Below are positions 10,012 through 20,904 of a DNA stretch of 64,000 nt, in pieces; the stretch's first letter is position 1, and each line of letters begins with the position of its first letter. This DNA comes from Russula earlei (taxonomy: Eukaryota; Basidiomycota; Agaricomycetes; Russulales; Russulaceae). Below the pieces are notes generated by a model. The model was not told the origin of the DNA and did not search any database. It was given only the letters and a program-made list of their open reading frames with translations. Position numbers and translations under genes: made by a program. The stretch covers positions 1 to 64,000 of the forward strand of contig JAGFNK010000177.1 in the NCBI GenBank assembly GCA_025769875.1, given 5' to 3'.

Positions 10012-12553
10012 TCAGCTCTGGGACTCACTGCTGAACACCCTTAAATCTATTTCCTCCCAGAGTTGCACCTTGTGCACCACATCAGTGACCACCTTTTGAG
10101 CTGCCTTCTCAGCAGCTTCTCTGGTGAACTGGGCCTTCTTTTCCTGTTCAGCAAGCCACTGTGCTTCAACCATAGGGTGGGTGACATAACACACACTTGT
10201 CTTCACTGAACGGTGTGTCTTGCACTTCTGGTTTTTCAGCTCCTTTCTGGCATCTGACACCATGTGCTTCATGATGGTGCAGTGAGCATTGCTGGAGGTG
10301 CTCTCTGCCCTGGATATAGCAAGCTCCCTTTCTAGTAGTTCTACTTTCATCCAGAGTTGGGACATCTCCAAATGAAACTCCTGTGGTAAGGTGGGGATCA
10401 GTGCATGGGTGGGACCAAGGGTGATAGAGATAGACATTGTAAAGGATGAAAGAGGGTTGTGAGAGTGAGTAAAGTGACTAGGAAACAGGGAGGAGTTGGA
10501 GTCAACACAAATATCATAGGCAGGTGATGCATTTTGTATGGCAGACACATGTTCAGTGCTACTGGCACACAAGGATGTGGGTGAGTTAAGCAAGATGTGA
10601 ATGCATGGGGCAGGGTTGGTGTGGATGGCAGGGGACAGAAATGAAACATGTGGTCATTGTGAGTCTGGATCATGGCCCTGCAGTGGCTCTAGTCAGAGTC
10701 ATCATATCTCCTGTCTGTTGAAAGGTGTGTCTTCATTCCTCAGAGAGCAGGTCTTCCAGGAGGCTTGCTGTCAGAACAGGTGGAGGGAAAAGGGGAGGAT
10801 GAGGGCATCTGAGGAAATGATGCCAGCACATGCAGTGGTGGAATACAATCTTGAAGGGGAAAGTCAGCCTCAGTGAATATGGGGGGTTGAATGGAAAGAT
10901 GTCAGTGGAGGAGAAGGGAGGCAAGCAGTTTCTGGGACATTGTGCAAGCAGCACCTTCATGTCTCAACAATGACATGTACCATGTCTAGGAACATTTTCA
11001 CAGATGTGGCAGTCACAATGGTTGGACCAGTTCCACTGTGTCTGGGAAAAACTTTCACATCAAGTGTGGTTAGAGTTTGTGTGTGCACTTGGAGGGGAAG
11101 GTGTTGAAGATAGACACAGTATGTGTGATTAGATAGCAGCAGATGATAAGATTGCAGGCCAATCTATCAGACAATAGTTCAGCTTGGTTGACACAGAACT
11201 GATATAAATACGGTACCTATCAGACAATAGCTACAACACATCATCAGTACTGTGAGATAGGATATCATAGTGTAAATACTCACTTCAGTTTAGTTGACAC
11301 AAAACTGAAGTGATCTATGTACTTTGTGGTGTTCTTAAGTACCTGAGACCACCACTGGATGCAGTACAGCTAACTACCATCATGGATCACTAAGTAAGTC
11401 CGAGGATTGGTTTTAAGTAGCTACTGATTGTTCTAAATCACTCTATCAGTGTAACTAACGCATGCTGCAGCGTATGAGCTGAGCCAGTGATGCCTGGTCC
11501 AGATGATCCAACGTGTCCGCACATCTGAGTTGTGATCATATCACAATGCACCTGAGACTCTGAGTGGTGCAGATCTCAACAGAAGGTGATAACAATGACT
11601 CCATGCTCAAATGTGAGTGCCTGGAGTTCATCAGTTTCATGAGAGCTATGGCCATCAACAAACAGGACAACAGGGTCACTGGAGACCTTCTGGGCCAGTG
11701 CAAAGGGGAGAAAGGTGTCATGGAACCACAAAGACCCAATCTCATTGTCTGTCTACCCATTTGAGGATGTGGCAATTCCTCCAATTTCAGTGGACAGCTC
11801 ATTGGGAATCACCAGGACAGGCCCAGTTGAAATAACAAAGGTGGGGGGCACAGACAGCCAAGAAGGTGAGATGCACTCAACAATTGTGATGAGTTCAAGA
11901 GAGTCAGACCACATGCAATAGAAATTTGACTTCTTGAGGCTGCGCATGTGGTAAAATTGTTTGTAGTATTTGCAGCCCCCACCAAATTGGATCCCCTTCT
12001 CATCCATGTTCCAGATGTGCTGTGGTGGGAGCTCTGGATGGTCATCATAGACCTGCTTAACCAGTTCAAAGTAACGAGTGACATTTGAAGAATTTAAATT
12101 CTGCATGCACTTGGGGTCCAGGGAACTTGGCTTTGAGAGTTGAAGGTCCATGTGCTGCATCTGGAATTGACGGTGCCAGTTGATACCTGGCATGACACCA
12201 GACATATCATATACATGGGAGTTGACCTCCATCTGGTCGATGGGCTTGGCCATCAAAGCCTTGTGGTTGATCCAAGTGACTAGTGCCTCTTCCTGCCTCT
12301 CTAAGAGCAATTGTTGGCCCTCATGTGAATCCTTCCTGGAACAATGCCTGTTGATGCAGTCACTCAGTGTTTGATGAGGAATCTCAGAGTGTTTAATAGA
12401 GTCAGCAAGAAAAACAAGGCAGCTCCTCACCTCATGCATGATTGCAGCTGCTCATCTGCTTTTGAAAAGGCTCCCCTGCCACACTGTGATCCCTGCTTGA
12501 ATGCAGTCCTCATATGCATTGTCTATCTGCTTTTGCTCCAAATTAGGAGGCAT
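10012..12553 (-). pseudogene. pogo/Tigger-type DDE transposase of pogo copy 2, broken
   Basis: The frame starts at ATG 12553 (MPPNLEQKQIDNAYEDC). It runs through an N-terminal HTH region, a CENP-B-type HTH (QEEALVTWINHKA, 12280), the catalytic block HIWNMDEKG (12010) and LFVDGHSSHE (11655). After LTR A2 it resumes with FPSKCTHKL (about 11085). It ends in a charged, coiled-coil-like tail (to 10012) with THPMVEAQWLAEQEKKAQ, probably the dimer or DNA-contact tail of this family. Defects seen: a TAG near 11755, a TGA near 12455, a stop in place of the Gln expected after CTHKL, and small frameshifts around 11070 and 10960. Removing A2 with one copy of CCTTC rejoins ITF to PSKCTHKL. It is a fossil of the gene that would move the 9601-17086 element. 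Confidence 0.8.
11102..11581 (-). mobile_element. solo LTR, family A (copy A2)
   Basis: A 480 bp LTR with ends TGTTGAAGATAG and CAGATCTCAACA, flanked by TSD GAAGG (11097-11101 and 11582-11586). It interrupts the pogo copy 2 transposase just after the second catalytic Asp, and clean removal restores that reading frame. Confidence 0.88.
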
Positions 12554-12807
12554 GAATTGATATATGTTTAAGCACCCTGCAGTGTAGTGACATTGTGGAT
12601 GGGACAAGGGATAAGGAACATACATGATCAGCCAACAATACCAGTTTGAAGTGCCAACTCAAACAACTAAAACTCTAACATTGTGCATGACATCCTCTCC
12701 AAAAATCCCAGAAAGGGGAAATCATCAAACAGGGGTCTTTTGACACCCAAAAAAAACTGTGGACTCCCATTAATCATCACTTTGACCCTCAGGTTAAAAG
12801 AAATCTC

Positions 12808-13646
12808 TGTCAAGACACATACTGCTGATCACTAAGGACTCAGGAGCAGGTGGGCAAGGGTCGGAACAGACAGTATGCAGCATAGATGGCATTAAACAAG
12901 AGGATGAGCCAAACAACTAGAAGGTACCAGATGGGGACTGGTACATGTTGCAAGAGGCAGAGGCAAAGGTTGGAGGCCAGTGCAGTGAAGGGGCTTCAAA
13001 CAAGGCAGTTGTTGAAGAGTACCTTGAAGATGAGGGAAGACTTTAAACTGAGCAGTCATGGGGGAGTACCCAGGAGGAGGAGAGTATCACAAATGGACAG
13101 TCTAACGACTGCCATGCTACATTGGGTCTTATATACTAGTTACAGGTCTGAGTACAGACTACAGAAAATAACTCAGGCTCTATGGACCACTCCAATCGGA
13201 TTCTAAGGGCATAAACACATTGTGTCAGACCTATGGGTGATTCAGGATGATTAGGGAGACAGTGGAGCAATGATATCATAATGACATCATTTGTGGAGTG
13301 CTTGGTGAGCATATGATGTCATGGTGGAGTTGCTCAGTCAGCTATGATGTCAGTGGTGCTCTATAACATCATTTAGATTGTCTAAGAGGTCTAGGAGTCC
13401 TTCCAGTGTTTTGGTAGCAAGTGGCTGAATGGTCATGTGGCCTGCATGTGGTAAGTTGCTTCAATAGGAAGGAGGGTGCTTTTAGCGAGTTCAGAGGGAT
13501 TGGAATTCAAGGTCCTTTGCGATGTATGCTTGGTTAGAGGGAGAAATTGATTGGGAGGAAAGGTGGATAGAGGATATGAAAGAAAAGGACTCTGTTGAGT
13601 TACAACAAGACATTGTATAGTGAAGGCCTGGCCTTGATTTGCAACA
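12808..13646 (-). mobile_element. solo LTR, family E
   Basis: An 839 bp LTR from TGTCAAGACACATACTGC to CTTGATTTGCAACA, with TSD ATCTC (12803-12807 and 13647-13651). It lies between the pogo copy 2 transposase start and its right TIR. Confidence 0.9.
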
Positions 13647-13996
13647 ATCTCAATCTTTATTGTACATATGCCCGCATGTTCTGTCTGACTAATGGGTAGC
13701 TTACTTAGGCCCATGATACCAACCGAGAATTCTTGAACTTCGAACTTGAACTTGAATTTCGGGATTTTCCGGGAGTGACTGGTGTGACCAGTGTGATATA
13801 AGTGACATCGCATATATGATAAACTAATAGGTTTTTTTTTAATATGAGTTTTTATTCGCTTGTGATTTGCATATTTCCATATTTGCATATTTGTGTGTGA
13901 TTGCACATGTGTAAGCCTTTTGTCAGTACCTTCTTTTTCACCTTCACTTCGGCGTCGCCCCACACTTTATTTTCCTGATCCTGATCATCACCTTCC

Positions 13997-15215
13997 ATGC
14001 AGACCCGCTCATCAAGAAGCTCTGATTCCTCTGCAGAAGAAATCTGAGTAGATATCAAGGCAAGATGGACGACTGAGGAGGAAGCCAAGTTCTTAAACTT
14101 CCTCTTGGAGCACAAGGACCAAATGATGTCCAACGCTATGTTCAAGGATCAAGTCTTCAATGAGGCGGCCAGTCAAATTAGGTCCCTTTGTAAGAAGGGT
14201 GGCTTCAAAACTCTGAGCTCATGCAAGACAAAGTGGCAAAGGGTATGTGTTTCCTCTTTTCACTACACCTCAACACTGACACCGTTCAACTAGATGAAGA
14301 CCGACTGGGACACCATTTCAGCGATCAAAAATAAGTCTGGCATGGCTTGGGATGATGTGACAGGAATGGACATATCAGCAGAAAATCAAAATCAGGCAGT
14401 GTATGATGAGCTGGTCACAGTGCGACTGTAACTCCTGATTTGTCGACAATATCTTACTTTAGTAGGACAAACCAGCGGTCAAGAAGTTCCACCACAAGGG
14501 CTGGCCACATTGCGAGGCCATGGAATCTCTTGTAGGAACAAAAACCAAAGGCAAACATGCATACCGGGCTTCGCAGCCAACACCTCATGCTGAGCATGCT
14601 CCATCCCAGCCACCTACTCCTGCTCACCTGACCCCCAATTTGTCTCAAGTTGGCGGCAGCAGGAGGGCATCGACTTCACCATCAAATACCTCATTGGACT
14701 TTATAACCAACAAGCATAAATCACCTCGCATTGATGATATCCTGATGACCGAAACATCTTCAGCTAAAAAACAGAGGGGTGACACCGTGGTGTCTGCTGT
14801 CATGGGTGTTACAGCGGTCATGAACAGAGTTGTTGATGTCTTCGACTCAACTGTCCATTCTCTTGGTCTCTCCCCGCCCATGCCTGAATTCGCACCCACA
14901 CCCGCACTTGCACTTGCACTTGCACCCACACCCACACCCACACCCGCACCCACACTCACAGGTGATACTGTACCTGGATTTTTGGCACTTCCTGAGTATG
15001 CACACTGGACACTGGCAGTCCAACACCTTGCCAGTGATATCAAGGATATCACAAATGGTTGTTGGTTGCCAACTGATGATATTGTCCCAGCATTATCCCT
15101 GTTTGCCAATTGCGGCATTGGAGAGGTGGATGGCTACCTTGTGCTCATATCCATGGAGTCATCACGTGAGTTTGCACATGGATACATATGTAATCTGGTG
15201 GAGAAAGTGAAGTGA
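13997..15215 (+). pseudogene. Harbinger Myb/SANT-like DNA-binding protein
   Basis: The inferred partner protein would bind the Harbinger ends and help the nuclease. Exons are 13997-14242, 14294-14419 and 14466-15215 (373 codons). Splice sites are GTATGTG...CAACTAG and GTGCGAC...TAGTAG. The N-terminus holds the SANT-like trihelix pattern: RWTTEEEAKFLNFLLEHK (14063), then FNEAASQI and LSSCKTKWQRMKTDWDTI. The middle is Ser/Pro-rich with an Ala-Pro-Thr repeat encoded by CACCCA units (14890-14960). The C-terminus has a globular-looking segment ending DGYLVLISMESS. One in-frame TGA lies near 14045 in a context where CGA (Arg) would fit. A piece of this C-terminus is fused to the epsin gene at 49114-49208. 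The start was chosen as the first ATG in frame upstream of the SANT region. Confidence 0.75.
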
Positions 15216-15364
15216 GCGTAAGCAATGATTTGTGTTGTTGTGTCATGTATGTGTATCCAAATAAATATTTCACATATTGTGAAATTACATGTGATGTGCC
15301 AAAAAGATTTTCTGTCAAAAAGTTGCATGCTTTGTCCCTGTTGTTGTCCCCTCCCTCACTCAAG

Positions 15365-16716
15365 ATGCCCGATAACCCTCATCAGCAATGGGTACAATGG
15401 CAACACCAATGGCACCAACGGCTCTATGTCATGTTAAATATGTCAACTGTTCTCCTACTTTGCTGCCAAGCATTACTTGAGCTCCTTGAACCCCTCTATC
15501 ATCCTCCTATCCCATATCACACATCTTCATACACTGGGGCTAAGTGGGTTGAGGACCTACTCACTGGCCATCCAGAGCGCATTCGGACTGAGCTTAAGGT
15601 GCATAAAAAAGTATTTATCATCCTCCAGTGGATCCTCCAATGACTTGGTATCTCATCATCACGACATGTCCAAGTCAAAGAACAAATTGCTATCTTCCTT
15701 TATACAGCTGTCACAGGGCTGCCATTGACACATGTTGGAGAGCGTTTTCAGCGGTCACCCCACACCATTTCAAAGTAAGTATCTCTCAGGTTTCTTTTAG
15801 ATGTTGTCTGATGGATAGCTAGGTATTTTAAAAAAATTCTAGGCGTTCTCTCGAGCCCTCCCTTCTACACCACATTTGTGTGCCTTCCCGATGCCAATTC
15901 ACCCCCTCACCCCTTCATCCAAAGCAACCCCAAATTCTTAAGGACACGCTGGGTGCTATCAACGGTACACATATTGACTGTTTTGCCACTGCTGCAGAGC
16001 GTGATGCGGCAAGGAACCGCAAAGGAGGTCTCATGCAGAACTGCCTCGTGGGATGCTCATTTGACCTCCACTTCACCTACCTGCTGACTGGTTGGGAGGG
16101 TTCCACTGCTGATGTGACACTTTTTCACGCAGCACATCATTCTGATCTTTGTGTCCCAAGGGGGAAGTATTATCTTGGTGATGCGGGTTTTGCCTCGTCA
16201 GATGTACTTCTCACCCCTTATTGAGGCGTGCAGTACCATCTAGCTGAATGGGGCCGTGCTCGCACAAGGTGAGTCTTTGTTGTCTTACTTTCAAGTTGTC
16301 TTACTGATGTTTGTCCTAGGCCATGCACACCCAAGGAGCTGTTCAATTTGTGTCATGCCCAAGCTCACAATGTCATTGAACACATTTTTGGAATTCTCAA
16401 GCGGTGTTTCAAGATTCTCTCACAACCCCGCAAGTATGACATGGGAGTTCAAGCACGCATCCCATGTGCGCTCGCAGCACTTCACAATCTTATTCGCGCA
16501 TATGACTCTAGGGAGATTGGCACCTTTGACGACCAAGTGGCTGACCTCCAGATGGACGCACAAGAAGAGGAAGCACTGGCTGGTGAACTTGGAACAGGCC
16601 CTGTGACACAGCGTGAGAGGGAGCAAGCAAATATCAGGTGAGATAAAATTGCTGATGACATGTGGGAGCAGTATCAGAGAATTCAGAGGGACAGCGCAGA
16701 ACATGTTATTGAATAG
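15365..16716 (+). pseudogene. Harbinger DDE nuclease (DDE_Tnp_4-type transposase)
   Basis: The first exon gives an N-terminal region with HPERIRTELKVHKKVF and SSRHVQVKEQIAIFLYTAV, ending ERFQRSPHTISK before GTAAGT. The catalytic core shows GAINGTHIDCF (15960, Asp 1), GDAGF (16180, Asp 2) and HNVIEHIFGILKRCFK (16365, Glu), the DDE triad of PIF/Harbinger nucleases. A second intron (about 16269-16320) splits ARTR and PCTPKEL. The end near 16716 gives EHVIE and a TAG. Defects are three TGA codons (after ILQ near 15642, after LLTPY at 16222, after ANIR at 16639), all where CGA would restore Arg, and a 1 bp deletion near 15940. Confidence 0.8.
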
Positions 16717-17086
16717 TATTTTTTTCAAAAAAAGATTTTCCATTTCCTCTTCAAAAATCTCTTGCTCCGCATGCATGGATCCTGGGCCCTACAGTATGCC
16801 TCGGCAACATTCAGCAGACCCAAGCGAACTGAGTCAGTTCCTAGTCACAGCTGCAATCACAATATGCAAATATGCAAATCACAAGTGAATATGCAAATCA
16901 CAAGTGAATAAAAACTCATATTAAAAAAAAACCTATTAGTTTATCATATATGCAATGTCACTTATATCACACTGGTCACACCAGTCACTCCCAGAAAATC
17001 CTGAAATTCAAGTTCAAGTTCGAAGTTCAAGAATTCTCGGTTGGTATCATGGGCCTTAAGCTGTCTGACTAATGGGTAGCCTACAG

Positions 17087-17407
17087 TACTATCAGTTATG
17101 GGGAACTCAGCACTGTATCACCATCTTGGCAGTTTCATTTTTCCCTGTATCTGCTCAAACAACTCCATTCAAAATTTCATAGTTATACTATTGAGTGCAG
17201 TTAATGTCATTCTAGCAAAGAAAATTGGAGGTCCATCCAGTGTTTTTCAAGTAATGTTTTGGCTGGGGGTCATGCCCACATCATGCCCGCATCACACCTT
17301 CTGTCATGGCAGAGGGCGGAGTTTGATTCCAGCTGGGTGATCACTGTATGCTGACTCAGATCACTGTAGTTCTACCTCACATCAATGCCATGTTACAGGC
17401 AGTCCAG
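17087..17407. other. transposon-derived spacer, no gene seen
   Basis: This flank of pogo copy 2 leads into the remnant of a third pogo transposase. I see no coding similarity, terminal repeat or RNA gene in it. Confidence 0.4.
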
Positions 17408-18270
17408 TCAGCCAGCACAAGACCATACATATGAGCAGCAAATACAGGCAGCATGTTAAGATCTGACAGATCTTAGTACCGACTCTTCTTGTGAAAGAGT
17501 TGCTTGATATAGTTCAAGCACTAGACTTCGGACCCTTTGATATTATCTCAGGAAGATTGAATGTAGAAAAGAGAGGGACCTCTTTCAGTTAGAGTCTGCA
17601 CTATAGTTTGTTTAGATCGTTTGACAAGATAGTTGTCTTGTGGAAAAGTGTAAGTCGAGCGTAAGGCTCGACTTCTTAGTACCACAGACTATTTATACGA
17701 TATCTCAGTAACTACTGATCCGATTCGTACGAAACTTGGGGTACACATAGCTGGGAACCAGTAGTATCCAAATACATAGGGCGCAATTCAAGAATGTTAG
17801 AAATGACTCACGCGTGAGTCATTCTTTCCTAGTATCAGTCATGAATCAGTAAGCGATCAGTCATCGATCAGTAAGCAATCAGTAAGCAATCAGTAAGCAA
17901 TCACTAAGCCAGACATATGAGTAATCACAGATGAGTCAGTCAAAACAGATGACAGTCGGAGAACAAGAGAATCTTAACACAGCATTGCTTGATTATAACA
18001 ATGGTATCTATCACACTTTCAGTCATGCGGCACTGGTCCATAATGTGAGTACATTCCGTTCATTGCCCAAGTCCTTATCTGATTATTCCCAAGGTCTCTT
18101 GCCAGATGCTACGAGACAGAGCTTCTGGGAAGCATAGGTCATGTCAGGAAGCCTGCCAGGATAGCCAGCTCCTCAAGCCAGCCCAGGAAAAGGCACTAGT
18201 TGACTGGTGTGAGCAGTTGTCTGTGGAGGCAATGCCTCTGGATCAAAAAGCACTGTGGGCAAATGCTCTG
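17408..18270 (+). pseudogene. N-terminal fragment of a third pogo-type transposase
   Basis: Across the B LTR at 17454-17979 the coding sequence joins at TSD CAGCA: YEQQIQAA on the left continues as LLDYNNGIYHTFSHAALVHN on the right. A GTGAGT...TTGCCAG intron (about 18042-18105) leads to LRDRASGKHRSCQEACQDSQ and LLKPAQEKALVDWCEQL, the CENP-B-type HTH region also seen in pogo copies 1 and 2. The fragment stops at 18270, where an E LTR begins, and that LTR is cut by the gypsy element. No catalytic domain is present in the window. No start codon could be fixed. Confidence 0.6.
17454..17979 (-). mobile_element. solo LTR, family B
   Basis: A 526 bp LTR with TSD CAGCA (17449-17453 and 17980-17984). 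It starts TGTTAAGATCTGACAG and ends GAGAATCTTAACA on the plus strand, inverted relative to the copy at 9047. Confidence 0.9.
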
Positions 18271-18664
18271 TGTTATGAACCAAGGACCTGGCCATATATT
18301 GTCCTATTCTACTCAAGAGAGACCTCTCTTGCTTTGCATTGCCAACACACTTCCATTTCGTGGGCTATCCCTCCTGTAGTGCAAGATATTGCTATTGCAA
18401 AGACACTATAACATGACCAGGCACCCATTTCCTAATCAGGTAATCATCGCATGGCAGCCACATGGCCACTCAGCCACCAGGAACCTGAAACAGCAGCATA
18501 AACTCCTATAAACTGTTGCACAACTCATATGACATCATCTAGGCTCCAATGACATCATGGCTGACTGAGCGACTCCCCAATGACCTCAAAGACTCACTAA
18601 GCGCTCCACAGTGACATCATAAGCATGTCATTGCTCCACAGTGATCAGTAATATGCTCAGTAAG
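18271..18664 (+). mobile_element. truncated family E LTR
   Basis: It starts TGTTATGAACCAAGG like the complete copy at 40622 and runs to CTCAGTAAG, where the gypsy LTR begins. The remaining half of the E LTR is not present on the far side of the gypsy element, so this is a breakpoint and not a simple insertion. Confidence 0.8.
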
Positions 18665-19544
18665 TGTCACAGTAACTAGCTGTGTCAGTTCACAAGCGTA
18701 GAAACAGTCAATGATAGAGAGGTGTTCAAGAAATGGGCTGGTTCCCGTGTGTGAAAATAAGGATCCCTGCAGCAGTTGAAGTGTTTTATGCTAAACAGGT
18801 TATGGCCAATAGACCCTTCCTAGTACGACTCAGTCCATTGAGAAGCTAGGGTAAGTTTGTAATGGGATAGACTAGGGCTGGTTCCACTAGCTATATGCGT
18901 TCAAGTCCGTCGGGGACCTTGAACAACGCAGAGAGAGTAGAGGAAGGTAGGTCTTAAAGGAGGAGAGCTCTTCTCAGGGGAGTGAAGAGAGACTCTTAGG
19001 GAAGGAAGGGAAAGGCGACGAGTAGATGGTGGATGGTGTGTGAAGAGTTGATGAAATGGAGAGGTGGATGTGGTTTGAGGATTAGGAGTGAAGTGGGTTG
19101 CAGGAGAATATGTTGGACAAGAGTAGGTTGGATTCTACAAGAGACCAAGCTTAGGGCTTTGGTCACAAAGTACTGAGCTTATATATACAGGAGAAGTGCA
19201 GCAATAGCTGCACTTTGACTGTGCTACTAGAATAGTAGGAGTCATAATAAGTAGGAGTCATAGGAATGAGGCCACGAATGAGTCAGAACCAAGTAACTGT
19301 GCTGCACAGTAAGTGCGCAGCATTGCACAGTCAAAACTAAGAAGTGAATATAAATGGAAAGAGAACCAAACAAAGGGAAAGTAACAGCAATCCAGTGTTA
19401 CCTGGACGTGTATGGATCACATGATAACATAGAAGGGATCACAAGACATAAGAGATCACGAGACCAGTAAACAAAGGGACGTACAAAAGCAAGCAGTCCA
19501 TAATGAAAGGTAAGAAGTAAACATAAAAGGAAAATGGTGTAACA
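18665..19544 (-). repeat. 3' LTR of the gypsy element
   Basis: 880 bp, TGTCACAGTAACTAGC to AAATGGTGTAACA. It sits directly against the truncated E LTR. Confidence 0.9.
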
Positions 19545-19554
19545 TCACCCCCCC
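19545..19554 (-). promoter_or_regulatory. polypurine tract of the gypsy element
   Basis: Read on the minus strand the bases before the 3' LTR are GGGGGGGTGA, the usual place and composition for the plus-strand primer in LTR retrotransposons. Confidence 0.7.
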
Positions 19555-19564
19555 ATCGAGGCCC

Positions 19565-20761
19565 CTAGAAGTGAGAATGACAATAAGGCCGACCTACTTT
19601 TCTCCAAGGCTGGTCCAACTTCGAAGATTGTACCCTTTTTATTGCATGATCTGGTCTGTGAGGACAGACTGGTCATATGTGCCCCAGTTCACCGCAATGA
19701 AAGCAGGTTTTTCTGGGGTGACTGGCGGAGATGAAGGTAGATCTGGGAGGTCTTGACTTGTCGGAGGTGAAGGATGAGTCAGCAGGTTGGAAGGAGTCGG
19801 CAGAGGAAGACGAATCAAGTCGCATAAGTTCCTGTAAGCGACTATCACCTTCTTCTTCCTTGGAGCGGTCTTGCCATTGGAGGTTGAGGGTAACCCTATT
19901 GAGAGAATTGGCGGTGGCAAGGGTTTGTTTGACCTCCTTGAGATGGCCTTGGTGCTCAAGGATTTGTGCGAAGAGGAGATGTATGGTTTGTCTCCTCTTG
20001 AGTATTTCCAACATTCTGAACCTGAAAGACTTGACCCCTGCTGTAAGGGAGGGGTCATTGTCGTCCTCAATGGCCCTGGTGATGAAGTCTGTGTAAGGCT
20101 GGTTAGCAAGGAGCATGTCCCACTGCTCCTTGTTGGGTACAGAGATGGGCCAGGCAGCAGGGATGGGTGTGAGTACATGAGAGACGATGGGGGCTCCCTT
20201 GCCAAGGGTAGCATGGATGAGGGGTTCTGGTCAGGCCTCCAGCTCGATAAGAAACCAGTTGGCCCTGTAGCCGGTTCCTCCAGGGTACTCTGGGATGGTG
20301 AAGTCAATGAGGGGGTAGTCAGAGGAGGGGATCCAGTCAGGGCTGGGTTGTGGGAGGCAAGGGGCATCGAAGAATTTAGCAGCCTCGAACTGCTTGGCAA
20401 GGGAGAATGGGGATGGAGTGCATGCTGGGAAAAGGTCAAGTCCCAAGGCGTTGCACTCAGATCCAAGAAGGGTTGAGGCGAGGGAGATGGAAGGTGAAAG
20501 AGGGGATAGACAGACTCGGGCGGCAGTGTCATCGTCGTCCTCATCGCACTCATAGGCAGGAGGGTTGTTGAAGGGTAGAGACCTTCTTGCCAGTTGGGGA
20601 GTGGGGGAGGCGACAGCGACGTCGTCGGCATAGGAAAGAGTGGGGGAAGGGTAGGCGAGAATGGGGGAGGCATAAGTGGGGACTGGGGATGAGGGACAGT
20701 AGGCAGGGGATGCGTAGGTTGGGATGGGCGAGGATGGAATATAAACTGGGGATTGAGACAT
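19565..20761 (-). pseudogene. third ORF in the env position: CTD-like repeats and a CCHC knuckle
   Basis: I do not recognise a named family. The frame runs 399 codons from ATG 20761 (MSQSPVYIPSS) to TAG at 19565, with two TGA codons (20231 and 19673), both where CGA would encode Arg. The N-terminus has degenerate SPxY/PTYASP repeats resembling RNA polymerase II CTD heptads, then an acidic run (DEDDDD). The middle is compact (AAWPISVPNKEQWDML, then FRFRMLEILKRRQTIHLLF). The C-terminus is a CX2CX4HX4C zinc knuckle (CFHCGELGH, 19700-19675), interrupted only by the TGA. It shows no signal peptide or membrane helix, so it is not an envelope protein; a second nucleic-acid-binding or Gag-like protein is more likely. 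It begins about 140 bp after the pol stop. A longer stop-free frame (19639-20919) overlaps but is low-complexity. Confidence 0.65.
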
Positions 20762-20896
20762 TGGCAAATATGAGAAGAGGTCAAGTTTGAAGGTGAAGAA
20801 GGTGGAGAAGGTGAAGAAGGAGTTTGGTAGGTAGAGTGGATGAGATGGCAAGCAAGTTGTAGAAGATGCTCTGCTGTCTCAAGTTCTGGAGGAGGG

Positions 20897-20904
20897 TTTT
20901 TATA
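20897..20904 (-). promoter_or_regulatory. TATA-like box upstream of the third gypsy ORF
   Basis: The minus strand reads TATAAAAA here, overlapping the pol stop codon and about 136 bp before ATG 20761. That suits a separate subgenomic promoter, but one short motif is weak evidence. Confidence 0.35.

Larger units (their letters stand above)
13708..17055 (+). mobile_element. PIF/Harbinger transposon with two genes, inserted in the right TIR of pogo copy 2
   Basis: The TIRs start GGCCCATGATACCAACCGAG and end CTCGGTTGGTATCATGGGCC, with similarity continuing for about 120 bp. The TSD is TTA (13705-13707 and 17056-17058). It carries the pair typical of the superfamily: a Myb/SANT-like DNA-binding protein and a DDE_Tnp_4 nuclease, both on the plus strand. 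Both are interrupted by TGA codons, so the copy is inactive unless suppressed. The unoccupied target is preserved in the left TIR of the host pogo (about 9630). Confidence 0.9.
9601..17086 (-). mobile_element. pogo-type DNA transposon, complete ends (pogo copy 2), with three nested elements
   Basis: The two termini form a 55 bp inverted repeat starting CTGTAGGCTACCCATTAG, with two differences, and are flanked by the TSD TA (9599-9600 and 17087-17088). Each TIR holds CTACCCATTAG twice, separated by CAGCTTAAGTAAG, so transposase could have two binding sites per end. The right TIR is split by the Harbinger element at 13708-17055. Nested inside are LTR A2 (11102-11581), an E LTR (12808-13646) and that Harbinger; without them the element is about 2.8 kb, with its transposase on the minus strand. 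Confidence 0.88.

Noticed and set aside
19565..20761. Envelope gene in the gypsy element
   Set aside because: No signal peptide, membrane helix or cleavage motif; a CCHC knuckle argues against it.
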